Shown here: piece after piece, positions 29,129 through 37,708 of the stretch | How the letters are laid out: every line of letters begins with the position of its first letter | Position numbering within the stretch: position 1 is the first letter of the stretch | Assembly: GCA_001464385.1 (NCBI GenBank) | Contig: LNFB01000238.1 | Location: 60,746-124,745 of the forward strand | DNA: 64,000 bases | Direction: 5' to 3' | Source: Deltaproteobacteria bacterium Ga0077550 | GTDB lineage: Bacteria > Myxococcota_A > Polyangia > Nannocystales > Nannocystaceae | The notes under the pieces: generated by a model | The model's input: the letters and a program-made list of their open reading frames with translations, nothing else | Database searches by the model: none | Told to the model about the DNA's origin: nothing | Made by a program: the position numbers and the translations under genes

Positions 29129-30093
29129 TGGCCGCGTCGCCCGACGGGGCCTGGTCCGTGGTGCTCGACCCCGACGGGGGCCGGGCCGATCTTGCGGTGC
29201 TGGCGGCGCTGCAGCGCGTCGGAGTGGCGGTCACACGGTCTGCCCTCGCGAAGGCCTTCGCCGCCGGGCAGGTGCGCACCGGAGGCGTGCCGCTGCGGCC
29301 CGCGGCGCTGGTGCAGCGGCCGCTGGTCGTCGAGGTCGCGCTGGTGCCCGTGGCCCCGCTGCGCGCCGAGCCCGAGCACATCGCGCTGGTGATCGTGCAC
29401 GAGGACGCGGACCTCATCGTCATCGACAAGCCCGCGGGCATGCCGGTGCACGCGGGTCCCGGGCACGATCGCGGCACCCTCGTGAATGCGGTACTCGGTC
29501 ACCTCGGCGTCGGCGCGGACGCGCTGCCGGTGCTCGCGGGGAACGACGCGACGCGGCCCGGCATCGTGCACCGGCTCGACAAGGACACGAGCGGACTCTT
29601 GGTCGTGGCCAAGCACGCCGCCGCGCAGGAGCACCTCGCGGCCCAGTTCCGCACCCACACGATCGAGCGGGCGTACCTCGGCATCGTCCACGGCGTGCCG
29701 AGCTGGGAGGCGATGCACGTCGAGACCGGGCACGGCCGCGATCCGGCCGATCGTCGGCGCTTCTCGGGCGACGTGGGCGGGCGCCGGGCGATCACCGACG
29801 CGGCGGTGCAGACGCGGCTGTACGGCGCGGCGGTGGTCCGCTTCACGCTGCACACCGGGCGCACCCACCAGATCCGCATGCACGCGCGTCGGCTCGGGCA
29901 CCCGATCCTCGGCGACACCCTGTATGGCCACGTGCCCGCCGATCCGCGGGTCCGCGCCGCCGTGGCGGACCTGCCCCGGCACGCCCTGCACGCCGCGCTG
30001 CTCGGCTTCGTGCACCCCGACGGGCGGCGCCTGGCGTGGACCAGCCCGCTGCCCGACGAGCTCGCCGCGATCGTCGATGCCCTCGCCCCGTGA
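29128..30093 (+). CDS. RluA/RluD-family pseudouridine synthase
   Basis: A 321-residue enzyme that isomerises uridine to pseudouridine in rRNA or tRNA. An N-terminal S4 RNA-binding domain (about 20-70) precedes the catalytic domain, where HRLDKDTSG (148-156) holds catalytic Asp151; IDKPAGMPVHAG (99-110) and TGRTHQIRMHA are further RluA-family signatures. The S4 domain favours an RluC/RluD type over RluA itself; the exact site is not deducible. The GTG start overlaps the upstream small gene's stop. Confidence 0.92.
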   Translation: MAASPDGAWSVVLDPDGGRADLAVLAALQRVGVAVTRSALAKAFAAGQVRTGGVPLRPAALVQRPLVVEVALVPVAPLRAEPEHIALVIVHEDADLIVIDKPAGMPVHAGPGHDRGTLVNAVLGHLGVGADALPVLAGNDATRPGIVHRLDKDTSGLLVVAKHAAAQEHLAAQFRTHTIERAYLGIVHGVPSWEAMHVETGHGRDPADRRRFSGDVGGRRAITDAAVQTRLYGAAVVRFTLHTGRTHQIRMHARRLGHPILGDTLYGHVPADPRVRAAVADLPRHALHAALLGFVHPDGRRLAWTSPLPDELAAIVDALAP

Positions 30094-30110
30094 GCCCGCC
30101 GCCGCTCCGC

Positions 30111-30116
30111 TACACT
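30111..30116 (+). promoter_or_regulatory. TANNNT -10 element for the YfiH gene
   Basis: TACACT, 8 nt before the ATG at 30125. Confidence 0.45.
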
Positions 30117-30124
30117 GGCGCGCG

Positions 30125-30862
30125 ATGCTGCTGCGGGATCCGAAGCTGTCCGCGATCGAGGGGCTCGTGCACGGGTTCACCGATCGCGACGGGGGCGTGA
30201 GCGTTGGCCGCTACGCGACGCTCAACATGGCGAGCAAGTGGGGCGACGACCTCGAGGCGGTGGCCGAGAACCGCCGGCGCGTCGCCGCGGCCGCGGGCTA
30301 CGATCCCTCCGCGCTGCGCACCGCGAGGCAGGTCCACGGCGTGGACGTCGTCCACGTCGACGCGCTCGAGCCCGACACCACCGCGGACGCGCTGTGGTGC
30401 CGCCGCGAGGATGGCGTCGTGGTCGGGGTGCTGACGGCGGACTGCGTGCCGGTGTTGCTCGCCGATCGAGGCGGGCGCGTGGCAGCGGCGATCCACAGCG
30501 GCTGGCGCGGCACGGCGGCCGACATCGTCGGGCAGACGGTCGCGGCCCTGCGACGCGCGGGCGTCGAGGCGCGCGAGCTCGTGGCGTCGATCGGGCCCTG
30601 CATCGAGCTCGACGCGTTCGAGGTCGGACCGGAGGTCGCGGCGGCGTTCGACCCGGCGTTCGTGCGCGAGCAGGACCCGCGGCCGCACGTCGACCTCGTC
30701 GCCGCCGTACGCCACCAGCTGCTCGCCGCGGGCCTCGACGCCGACGCCATCGGGCGGGTCGGCGGATGCACGCACGCGCAGCCGGATCGGTTCTTCTCGT
30801 TTCGCCGCGACGGCGCGGGCATCGGTCAGATGCTCGCGCTCGTGGGCTTCGGCGCCGAATAG
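30125..30862 (+). CDS. pgeF: YfiH/PgeF-family multicopper-like oxidoreductase or purine nucleoside phosphorylase
   Basis: A 245-residue DUF152/YfiH protein. Metal-site residues are in RQVHGVDVVHVD (His), TADCVPVL (Cys) and HSGWRGT (His). Family members were described as laccase-like, later as purine nucleoside phosphorylases or adenosine deaminases, and E. coli PgeF acts on mis-incorporated peptidoglycan precursors. It often follows RluD in bacteria, as here, which supports both calls. It converges with the small membrane-protein gene. Confidence 0.9.
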   Translation: MLLRDPKLSAIEGLVHGFTDRDGGVSVGRYATLNMASKWGDDLEAVAENRRRVAAAAGYDPSALRTARQVHGVDVVHVDALEPDTTADALWCRREDGVVVGVLTADCVPVLLADRGGRVAAAIHSGWRGTAADIVGQTVAALRRAGVEARELVASIGPCIELDAFEVGPEVAAAFDPAFVREQDPRPHVDLVAAVRHQLLAAGLDADAIGRVGGCTHAQPDRFFSFRRDGAGIGQMLALVGFGAE

Positions 30863-30878
30863 GCGCCCCACCGTCGTG

Positions 30879-31100
30879 CTACTTCGCCGGGGCGGCGCCG
30901 CCCTGGCCGAAGCCCTTCTCGATGTGGTTCGCCTCGGGCTTCGGCGTGATCGCGCCGATGATCGACATGACGGTCAGGTAGCCGAACAGGCCCGCGAACC
31001 CCGAGATCATCAGGAGCTGCATCAGCCCGCCGATGGTGGCGACGGGGGGCTTGGAGGCCTGGACTTCCCACTTGTTGTCGGCGATCTCTGCGGTGGACAT
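30879..31100 (-). CDS. Small single-pass membrane protein
   Basis: A 73-residue protein with an N-terminal polar segment, one long hydrophobic stretch (about 23-50, IGGLMQLLMISGFAGLFGYL) and a Gly/Ala-rich tail. A good AGGAG ribosome-binding site lies 8 nt before the ATG at 31100, and a promoter is visible upstream. No homologous family recalled. It is downstream of the TolC-like gene on the same strand but with its own promoter. Confidence 0.7.
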   Translation of the reverse strand: MSTAEIADNKWEVQASKPPVATIGGLMQLLMISGFAGLFGYLTVMSIIGAITPKPEANHIEKGFGQGGAAPAK

Positions 31101-31163
31101 CGGGATTCTCCTGGTTCGCGCGGACGCGGCGGTGGGGACAGCGGCAAGGCCGGCGAGGTTCCC

Positions 31164-31193
31164 AAGCTAGCACGGCCGTCGCTGGGGCCACAA
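31164..31193 (-). promoter_or_regulatory. Promoter for the small membrane-protein gene
   Basis: On the minus strand TTGTGG (31193-31188), an 18-nt spacer and TAGCTT (31169-31164) give a sigma70-like promoter. The leader would be about 57 nt and contains AGGAG. The -35 resembles that of tig (TTGTGA), also with an 18-nt spacer. Confidence 0.45.
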
Positions 31194-31258
31194 GCCGGGC
31201 CCGGGCGACGCGGGGGCGCGCCAGGCGGCGGGAACCGCCCCCTCGCGCGGGCTCTCTT

Positions 31259-32908
31259 TCAGGGCGTGTCGATGCCGTAGGCCGGGAGGATCTCGCCGGT
31301 CAGGGCCTGCAGCTGGGCGAGGGCCTTCAGGTAGCTGATTTGCGCCGCGAGCGCTTGCGACTGGGCCTTGTCGAGCTCGTCGAGGCGCAGGAGCACGTCG
31401 TAGTTCGTCGAGCGGCCCACGTCGAAGCGGGCCTGCTCGGCGGCGAGGTTCTCCTTGGCGAGCTCGACCGAGATCTCCGAGACGTCCATCACCTTGCCGG
31501 CGGTGCGCAGGCCGTTGGCCGAGCGGATGACGCCGGCGGCGACGGTCTGCTTGGTCTTCTCGAGCTGGGTCTCGGTCTTTCGGATCGCCAGCTTGCTCGC
31601 CTCGTGGCGGCCGCGCGCGGTGCGGTTGCGGACGTCCCACGTCAGCGACAGCGAGCCGGTCACGCTCCAGTCGGCGAGCAGGCCGTTGCTGGCGACGTCG
31701 GTGTTGAAGAAGTTCTTGAACGCCTGACCCCAGTTGCCCTCGGCCCCGGGATCGCCGGTGCTGCCGTCCGACGTCGTGTCGGTGCTGCGGCCGGTGGGCT
31801 GGAACGTGCCGCTGAAGTCGAGCTGCGGCAGCCGGGCGTTCGCCGCGACGAGTTCGTCGATGCGGCCACTGGCGATGGACAGCTCGAGCTGGCGCACCTG
31901 CGGGTTCTGGGCGAGGGCGCGGTCGAGCTCGTCCGAGACGTTGATCGCCCGCGGGCGCACGATCGGATCGGTCGCCGGCACCACGCCGAGGGTGTCCTTG
32001 CCGTCGAAGTGCTCGCCCATCAGCGTGCGCAGGGTGACGCTCCGGTCGAGCAGGGTGTTCTCGGCGTTGATGACGTCGCTCTCGCGGGCCGCGAGCGCCT
32101 GCTCGACCGCCTTGGCGTCGACCGGCGACGAGCGCCCCGCCGCGACGAGGGCCTTGGTGCGCTCGAGCTGCTTGCCGGCCAGGCCGACGCTGTTGCGCTT
32201 GTTCTGCAGATCCCGGTGGGCGGCCAGGACGTCCCAGTAGGCCGACACGAGGTCGCGGATGAGGTTCTGCGCGGTGACGACCCGCGTGGCCTCGGCCTGG
32301 CTCACCGCGATCTTGGCCTTGTTGATCTCGGCCCGACCGACCTTCAGTCCGGCGCCTTTGAGCAACGGGTGGGTGAGGGTCAAGGTCGGCGAGATGCGGT
32401 AGGTCGACAGCGTGGTCGAGCCCGCGTTCGCGTTGAGGAAGTTCGCCGCCTGGTCCTGCTGGCCGCGGGAGATGTCGAGGCGCAGCGAGATGTTGCCGCC
32501 GGTCTCGAGCCGCCGCGAGAACCCGGCCCATGCGCCGAGCGATCGCGCGCCGGTGGCGATGGTGAACTGCGAGCCGCGTTGCGGTGTCTTCGACGCGCTG
32601 CCCGTGATGCCGGCGGTGAGCAGGAGATCGTAGGCGCCCTGCGCCGCGAGGACGTTCGCCTCGCTGATGTCGGTGTCGATCGCGTTGCTCCGCAGATCGA
32701 TGTTGTCCCGCACCGCGAACTCGAGGACCTGCGACAGCTCGAGGGTGTCGCTCGGGAAGGGCGGGACGTAGTCCGCAGGCAGGCGCGCGTCGATGCCCGC
32801 GCCGACGTCCGCGGGGGCGACCGTCGTCTCCGGCGGGACCGGGGCCGGGGCCGGGGCGGGTTCGGGTTCGGGGGCGAGCGCGATCGCGAGGGTCGTGAGA
32901 AGCAGCAC
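31259..32908 (-). CDS. TolC-family outer-membrane efflux protein
   Basis: The GTG at 32908 gives a signal peptide (LLLTTLAIALAPEPEPAP) and a Pro/Glu linker. The 549-residue body has the two repeated helical hairpins of OEP proteins (ISEANVLAAQGAYDLLLTAGITG; SEISVELAKENLAAEQARFDVGRSTNYDVLLRLDELDKAQ), the latter being the family's second-repeat signature. TolC trimers form the outer-membrane and periplasmic tunnel of efflux pumps and type I secretion. No pump partner is adjacent; the nearby MacB-like ABC pair (35475-37645) is the only candidate in the window, separated by the ECF operon. Confidence 0.88.
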   Translation of the reverse strand: MLLLTTLAIALAPEPEPAPAPAPVPPETTVAPADVGAGIDARLPADYVPPFPSDTLELSQVLEFAVRDNIDLRSNAIDTDISEANVLAAQGAYDLLLTAGITGSASKTPQRGSQFTIATGARSLGAWAGFSRRLETGGNISLRLDISRGQQDQAANFLNANAGSTTLSTYRISPTLTLTHPLLKGAGLKVGRAEINKAKIAVSQAEATRVVTAQNLIRDLVSAYWDVLAAHRDLQNKRNSVGLAGKQLERTKALVAAGRSSPVDAKAVEQALAARESDVINAENTLLDRSVTLRTLMGEHFDGKDTLGVVPATDPIVRPRAINVSDELDRALAQNPQVRQLELSIASGRIDELVAANARLPQLDFSGTFQPTGRSTDTTSDGSTGDPGAEGNWGQAFKNFFNTDVASNGLLADWSVTGSLSLTWDVRNRTARGRHEASKLAIRKTETQLEKTKQTVAAGVIRSANGLRTAGKVMDVSEISVELAKENLAAEQARFDVGRSTNYDVLLRLDELDKAQSQALAAQISYLKALAQLQALTGEILPAYGIDTP

Positions 32909-33080
32909 GGGAAGCCTGGGGGTGCGGCGTGGTGCGGACCGCCTGGAAGGCGAGTACCGCTCTAGGCGCCGACGGGTCAAGCCGGGGCGCACTCCTAGAC
33001 GGTGTTTGCGGCCTGGAGGTTTCGTGCACGGCGGCCGCGACGGCGGTGCGGCCGGGCGGCCGGAGGGCCCGCGTTCGATG

Positions 33081-33086
33081 TAAGGT
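33081..33086 (+). promoter_or_regulatory. Candidate -10 for the ECF sigma operon
   Basis: TAAGGT lies 44 nt before the GTG at 33131, with GAGGAG (33114-33119) in the leader. No good -35 is seen, as expected if the operon uses its own ECF factor. Confidence 0.3.
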
Positions 33087-33130
33087 CGCACCCGGGCCCG
33101 CGTTTTGCCGCGCGAGGAGACCCCCCTGCG

Positions 33131-33886
33131 GTGCAAGCCGCGACGCCGTCGGCCCAGGTGCCGGCCATCTCTAGGACCGCCGACCCGGGACACCCGTCCC
33201 CCGGCGCCTCCACGGGGTGCACCCGGCGCCAGAGCAGCGGCACGGACCCGACGGCCCACGCGACGCAGGTGAACATCCAACCCGATGCCGATGAGTCCAT
33301 CGAACGAGCCCTGGTCGATCGCGCCCAGGCCGGCGATGCCGCCGCGATGCGGGAGCTGTACGAGCGTTACGCCACGGCAGTCCACCGCTTCGCGATCGTC
33401 CCGCTCGTGCACGACCGCACCTTGGCCGAGGACCTCCTCGCCGACACGTTCGTGCGCGCGATGGAGCACATCGGCCGGTTCCGCTGGCAGGGCAAGGGCG
33501 TGTTGCCCTGGCTCATCCGCATCGCCAAGAACCTCGCCCTCGATCATCTGCGAAAATCGGGGCGGTTCACCGGGTGGCCCGATGGCTTCGAGCAGTTCAT
33601 CGCCGACGACGACGGCACGACCGGCGAGAGCGCGACGGCTCAGCGCCAGGTCACCTCGCTGCTGCGCACGCGCATCGACGCGTGCCTCGAAGAGATCAAC
33701 CCCCGCTACGGGAAGGTCTTGCGCCTCCGGTTGGTCGAGGGCGTGTCCCGCGATGTCGCCGCCCACGAGATGGACGTCTCGGTCGGCACGCTCGACGTGC
33801 TGCTCTTCCGCGCCTGCAAGGCGTTTCGCAAGCTCTACACCGATCGCTATGGCGAGAGCCCTCGCCTCGAATTCGGAGATCCATGA
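33131..33886 (+). CDS. ECF-type RNA polymerase sigma factor
   Basis: Region sigma2 (MRELYERYATAVHRFAIVPL ... LPWLIRIAKNLALDHLRKSGR) and region sigma4 (CLEEINPRYGKVLRLRLVEG, with HTH DVAAHEMDVSVGTLDVLLF) are clear. The GTG at 33131 is preferred because GAGGAG lies 11 nt upstream and TAAGGT sits at 33081; it gives 251 residues with a 46-residue disordered N-terminus. The GTG at 33269 (205 residues) is a good alternative. The stop overlaps the next gene (ATGA). It is the first gene of a four-gene operon with a membrane protein and two lipoproteins, consistent with control by an anti-sigma factor. Confidence 0.88.
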   Translation: MQAATPSAQVPAISRTADPGHPSPGASTGCTRRQSSGTDPTAHATQVNIQPDADESIERALVDRAQAGDAAAMRELYERYATAVHRFAIVPLVHDRTLAEDLLADTFVRAMEHIGRFRWQGKGVLPWLIRIAKNLALDHLRKSGRFTGWPDGFEQFIADDDGTTGESATAQRQVTSLLRTRIDACLEEINPRYGKVLRLRLVEGVSRDVAAHEMDVSVGTLDVLLFRACKAFRKLYTDRYGESPRLEFGDP

Positions 33887-34458
33887 CGACTGAACACACC
33901 GGGACTCCACGCCCGTCGGACGCCGAACTCGCGCGCATCGCCGCGGAGCTGCGTGCGCTCGGCGAGCCGGAGTTCGACGCGGAACTCGAGGCCACGCCCG
34001 TGGCCTCCCTCGTGCGCGAGCTCGCGGTGCCGACCGCGTTCGCGCTGGCCTTCGGGCCCACCGATTCGGCCCTCCCTGCGGGGGCGGCCGACCCTGCCGG
34101 AGCAGGCGGCCTCTTGGACGTCGCGCCGCTGACCGAGCTCGATCGGGCCCGCGTGTGGCGCAAGATCGTCGCTCGCCGCAGCGGCGGAGCGGCGCAGCAC
34201 CATGGCCCGCGCGCGCCGTCGTGGCGCGCGACGTGGGTCGCCGTGGCGACGGCGGCCGGCCTCGCCCTGGTGCCGGTGCTCTCGACGCCCGATCGGGCGG
34301 CGACGCCGGCCGGCCGCGCCGCGGCCGAGGCGCTGGGCAGCCAGGCCCGCGCCGCGCTCGAGGGCGTGCCGGGCGAGCAGGACGGCGGCCGTGCGGCCGA
34401 GCTCGCCGCGCAGTACTCGGCTCGACTCTCGTCGTCGGGCTCGGAGGCCCCGCGATGA
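33883..34458 (+). CDS. Single-pass membrane protein, putative anti-sigma factor
   Basis: A 191-residue protein. A charged helical N-terminal domain of about 110 residues (DAELARIAAELRALGEPEFDAELE...) is followed by one TM helix (around 122-139, ATWVAVATAAGLALVPVLS) and an Ala-rich periplasmic tail. It lacks the zinc HxxxCxxC motif of ZAS anti-sigma factors. Position right after the ECF gene with an ATGA overlap makes an anti-sigma role likely, but this is inference from context. It overlaps the following lipoprotein gene by 4 bp. Confidence 0.78.
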   Translation: MTTEHTGTPRPSDAELARIAAELRALGEPEFDAELEATPVASLVRELAVPTAFALAFGPTDSALPAGAADPAGAGGLLDVAPLTELDRARVWRKIVARRSGGAAQHHGPRAPSWRATWVAVATAAGLALVPVLSTPDRAATPAGRAAAEALGSQARAALEGVPGEQDGGRAAELAAQYSARLSSSGSEAPR

Positions 34459-34997
34459 GGAGCCCGCGCAACTTCGTCCTGGGCACCGTCATGGCGGCGA
34501 TGCTCGCTTCGCTCGGCGCCTGCGATCCCGAGGGCGACCGCGAGCTCGGCGCGTCGCCCGACGCACGGATCTCGATCCACGCGGTCCAGCCCGGTGCGCC
34601 GACGCGCGAGGGCCTGGCGTACATCGAGGCGGTCGCGCGCGTGCACGCCGAGGCCGACGGCACGACGGACGTCGATGCGCAGGGCGCCGCGCTGCGACGC
34701 GGCCTCGCGCTGCCGGTCCCCGCGGGCCTCGCCGAGGCCGAGGTGTTGCGGCTGGAGTTGGCGACCCGCTTGGGCGAGACTCTCGCCTCGCGCCCCGAAG
34801 GCGTCGCCGTGGCCCTCGATCTCCTCGAACCGATGTTGGATCCCGAGCGCTCGCTCCCGTTGGACCGCGCGAGCGCCCGGGCGCTCGTGACGCTCGGCGA
34901 CCTCGCGGTCGAGGCCGGCGACGATGCGCTCGCGGTGGGCAGCTACTCCCGCGCGATCCGAGTGATGTCTTCTCTGCGCAAGGAGCTCGAGCGATGA
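34455..34997 (+). CDS. Lipoprotein of the ECF operon, helical (TPR-like)
   Basis: A 180-residue lipoprotein with lipobox L-G-A-C (Cys23). The mature part is helical with Ala/Leu-rich paired helices (GVAVALDLLEPMLDPERSLPLDRASARALVTLGDLAVEAGDDALAVGSYSRAI), which looks like a short TPR-type solenoid. Overlaps at both ends (ATGA with the membrane protein, ATGA with the next gene) put it firmly in the ECF operon, probably as the periplasmic sensing arm. Confidence 0.78.
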   Translation: MRSPRNFVLGTVMAAMLASLGACDPEGDRELGASPDARISIHAVQPGAPTREGLAYIEAVARVHAEADGTTDVDAQGAALRRGLALPVPAGLAEAEVLRLELATRLGETLASRPEGVAVALDLLEPMLDPERSLPLDRASARALVTLGDLAVEAGDDALAVGSYSRAIRVMSSLRKELER

Positions 34998-35440
34998 GCA
35001 CGACGCGACCAACGACGGGCACGAGGCTCGCGCGCGCGCTCGTCTGCGCGCTGCTCACAGCGGGGTGCGGGCCACAGACGGGCGGCGGCACGGTGACCCC
35101 GGGCACGAGCGGCTCCGGCGGCTCGGATCCCGATCCCCAGGGCGTGACCGAGGGCGAGGGCATGGGCGAGCTCCGCAAGCGTCTCGGCGATCTCGTCGAT
35201 CGCGAGCGCGGGCTGCGGCCATCCGCGACCTCCGACGCGGGCAAGTGCGAGGAGCTCTGCGAGCTGGCGACGAGCATCTGCAGCGTGCAGGAGAAGCTCT
35301 GCGAGCTCGCCGACGACCACCCCGACGACGACGCCTACCAGGGCCTGTGTCGAGAGGCGCGCAACGAGTGCCGCGAGGCCCAGGAGTCCTGCGTGCGCTG
35401 CGTCGAGACCAACCAGAACCAGAGCCTGCCGCCGCAGTGA
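34994..35440 (+). CDS. Cys-rich lipoprotein of the ECF operon
   Basis: A 148-residue lipoprotein with lipobox L-T-A-G-C (Cys25), a Gly/Ser/Thr linker and a C-terminal helical domain with eight evenly spaced Cys (CEELCELATSICSVQEKLC ... CREARNECREAQESCVRC). The regular CxxxC and CxxxxxxC spacing fits a disulfide-braced helical hairpin that could sense redox or metal. It is the last gene of the ECF operon and starts on the stop codon overlap of the previous gene. Confidence 0.78.
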   Translation: MSTTRPTTGTRLARALVCALLTAGCGPQTGGGTVTPGTSGSGGSDPDPQGVTEGEGMGELRKRLGDLVDRERGLRPSATSDAGKCEELCELATSICSVQEKLCELADDHPDDDAYQGLCREARNECREAQESCVRCVETNQNQSLPPQ

Positions 35441-35474
35441 CGTGGGCCCCGCGAAGGGGCCACGCCAGACGACT

Positions 35475-36914
35475 TCAGTGCCCCGACAGCACCGCTGCCG
35501 GCTCCATCCGGGCCGCGCGGCGGGCCGGCAGGAACGCGCCGAAGATGCAGAAGCTGACGGCGAACCCCAGCGCGGCGGCGACGAGCCACCACGGGAAGAT
35601 GAAGTACGTCGTCGGCTTGTACGGGAAGTCGGGGACGTAGGTCGCCGAGACCCAGTCGAACCCGAAGCTGGCCGCGAACGCCAGGCCGACGCCGAGCAGC
35701 CCGCCGAACATGCCGAGCGTGGCCGCCTCGCCCATGATGATGCGGGTGATGTCGCCGCGCGTGGCCCCGATGGCCCGCATGATCCCGATCTCGTGCTGGC
35801 GCTCGTACACCAGCATGAAGAACACGTGCATGATGTTGACCGCCGCGATGCCGACGATCACCGCGCTGACGAGCGCGAAGATCAGCGTGAAGATCGCGAT
35901 GAGGAGCGCGGCCTGCTCGGCGCCGGTGTCGGCCACCTCGAGGTTGAGGTCGGCGACGCCCTTGGCGACCGCGGCGACGTCGTCCTTCTCGGGGACCATC
36001 ACGATCACCGAGTGGTAGCGCTGGGCGTCCTCGGGCTGGCCGAAGTCGACGTTGAGCCGGCGCACGTAGCCGACCGGGATCGTCAGGCCGAGCGCGATCG
36101 CCTTGCGGGAGAACCCGACCAGCATGGCGCGCTCGCGGACGAGGTGATCCTTGTTGGAGGCGCCGACCATGGACGAGCCGATGACGAGCTCGAAGGTGAA
36201 GCCGACCACGGACTCGGGCACGAGCTTGGGGAAGCCGTGGGCGCGGCGCAGCGCGCCGTTGTACAGCTCGACGACGTGGTCGGAGGCGAGCACCGGCACG
36301 TAGTGGCGGCACACCGTGGGCGTGCCCTTGGGCGGCTTGCCGTAGTCGTCGTCGCGGTTCTTCCGCGACAGTCGGGTGCCCGCCGGCACGCCGCAGTACA
36401 TGTTCTTGCCGCACTCGGCGTCCTCGGTGCACGCGGTCGCCGGGCCCGGCTCGGCGTCGAAATCGCGGAACTCGTAGCCGGGGGCGACGTCGTCGGGGAC
36501 CAGCGCGGGATCGAGGCCGTCGGCGACGATCTCCGAGCGGAGGTCCGCGCCGATCAGCGCCTCGCCGCCCATCGCGATCGACGGCACGGTGAGCCGCATC
36601 TTCGGGTAGACGGTCTGGACCCCGGGGATGGCCTCGATCTCGCGGACGCGGGCGTCGTCGATGATGTCGGCGCCCAGCGTGCTCGTGCCGAGCGCCAGCG
36701 GGCCGATGGCGATGTCGAGGCTCTTGGGCACGACCTCGAGCTGGTCGAGGGGGAAGATCCGGCCCAGCACCACCGCGCGCACGCCTTGGGCGAGGGCGAT
36801 GAAGAACGTGAACGTCGCGATGCCGACGACGATGCCGATCGACGCCAGCAGGAAGTGGTTGCGGCTGCGGCGGATGTTCGCCGCGACCACGCGCCGCAGG
36901 CCCGCGCCGGTCAC
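35475..36914 (-). CDS. MacB/FtsX-like ABC transporter permease with a Cys-rich periplasmic insertion
   Basis: The GTG at 36914 overlaps the ATPase stop (GTGA). A 479-residue permease: TM1 (about 20-42), a large periplasmic (MacB_PCD-type) domain, then three TM helices with the FtsX signature (VYERQHEIGIMRAIGATRGDI). Cys162, 168, 174 and 202 lie in an insertion CTEDAECGKNMYCG, a pattern seen in secreted myxobacterial Cys modules rather than in MacB proteins. With its ATPase it would act as a mechanotransmission-type system (lipoprotein release or efflux). No membrane-fusion gene is adjacent. Confidence 0.85.
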   Translation of the reverse strand: MTGAGLRRVVAANIRRSRNHFLLASIGIVVGIATFTFFIALAQGVRAVVLGRIFPLDQLEVVPKSLDIAIGPLALGTSTLGADIIDDARVREIEAIPGVQTVYPKMRLTVPSIAMGGEALIGADLRSEIVADGLDPALVPDDVAPGYEFRDFDAEPGPATACTEDAECGKNMYCGVPAGTRLSRKNRDDDYGKPPKGTPTVCRHYVPVLASDHVVELYNGALRRAHGFPKLVPESVVGFTFELVIGSSMVGASNKDHLVRERAMLVGFSRKAIALGLTIPVGYVRRLNVDFGQPEDAQRYHSVIVMVPEKDDVAAVAKGVADLNLEVADTGAEQAALLIAIFTLIFALVSAVIVGIAAVNIMHVFFMLVYERQHEIGIMRAIGATRGDITRIIMGEAATLGMFGGLLGVGLAFAASFGFDWVSATYVPDFPYKPTTYFIFPWWLVAAALGFAVSFCIFGAFLPARRAARMEPAAVLSGH

Positions 36915-37645
36915 TGGGGCGCCTCCGGCGTGGCGGGCTCGGGCATGGCCGTGGGCCGGTGCGTGCCTTCGTCGAAGAGGTTGCCATCCTCGACCCGCAG
37001 GGTGCGGGTGGTCGCAGCGGAGATGCGCGGGTCGTGGGTCACGATCATCACGGTGATCTTCGCGTCGGCGTTGAGGCGGCGGAACAGCTCGATGATCTGC
37101 GCGCCCATCTTGCTGTCGAGGTTGCCGGTCGGCTCGTCGCACAGCAGCAGGGCCGGGCGGTGGAACAGCGCGCGTGCGATTGCGACGCGCTGGCGCTGGC
37201 CACCCGAGAGCATCGTCGGCGTGCTGTCGGTCCGCGCGCCGAGCTCGACCTGCTCGAGGACGTCGCGGGCGCGCGCCGACGCGGCCGCGTGATCGAGGCG
37301 CTCGCCGCTGCGGGCGAACACCGCCGGCAGCGCGACGTTCTCGAGGATGCTGAGGTGCGGCAGCAGGTAGAACGACTGGAACACGAAGCCGACGCTGCGG
37401 TTGCGGTAGTCCGACAGCGCGGTGTCCGACAGGCTGTGCAGATCCCGGCCGTCGACCTCGATGGTGCCGGTGTAGTCGCGGTCGAGGCCGCCGATCGCGT
37501 GCAGTAGGGTGCTCTTGCCCGAGCCCGAGGGGCCGATGATCGACACGAACTCCCCGGCCTCGACGTCGAAGTCGACGCCGCGCAGGACCTCGTTGACCAC
37601 CTTGCCGGTCCGATAGGCCTTTCGCATCCCGCGGACGCGGATCAT
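36911..37645 (-). CDS. ABC transporter ATPase, LolD/MacB type
   Basis: A 244-residue nucleotide-binding subunit. Walker A GPSGSGKST (38-46), the Q-loop around FQSFYLLPHLS, signature LSGGQRQRV (146-154), Walker B LLLCDEPTGNLD and H-loop VTHDPRI are all present. This is the MacB/LolD/FtsE clade that drives a dimeric FtsX-like permease. A short C-terminal tail beyond the core is low-complexity. Preceded 8 nt upstream by TAGCGT, so leaderless or nearly so. The permease starts on its stop. Confidence 0.93.
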   Translation of the reverse strand: MIRVRGMRKAYRTGKVVNEVLRGVDFDVEAGEFVSIIGPSGSGKSTLLHAIGGLDRDYTGTIEVDGRDLHSLSDTALSDYRNRSVGFVFQSFYLLPHLSILENVALPAVFARSGERLDHAAASARARDVLEQVELGARTDSTPTMLSGGQRQRVAIARALFHRPALLLCDEPTGNLDSKMGAQIIELFRRLNADAKITVMIVTHDPRISAATTRTLRVEDGNLFDEGTHRPTAMPEPATPEAPQ

Positions 37646-37653
37646 CGGGGCGG

Positions 37654-37659
37654 ACGCTA
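37654..37659 (-). promoter_or_regulatory. TANNNT -10 element for the ABC pair
   Basis: Minus-strand TAGCGT, 8 nt before the ATG at 37645. Confidence 0.42.
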
Positions 37660-37708
37660 GCCCGCGGCCGCGCCCGGTGTCAATCGACGGCCGATCGCCA
37701 CCGCCGCC

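Noticed and set aside
32909..33130. Possible gene between the TolC-like and ECF sigma genes
   Set aside because: No start with a ribosome-binding site, Arg/Gly-rich translation; best read as divergent promoter region.
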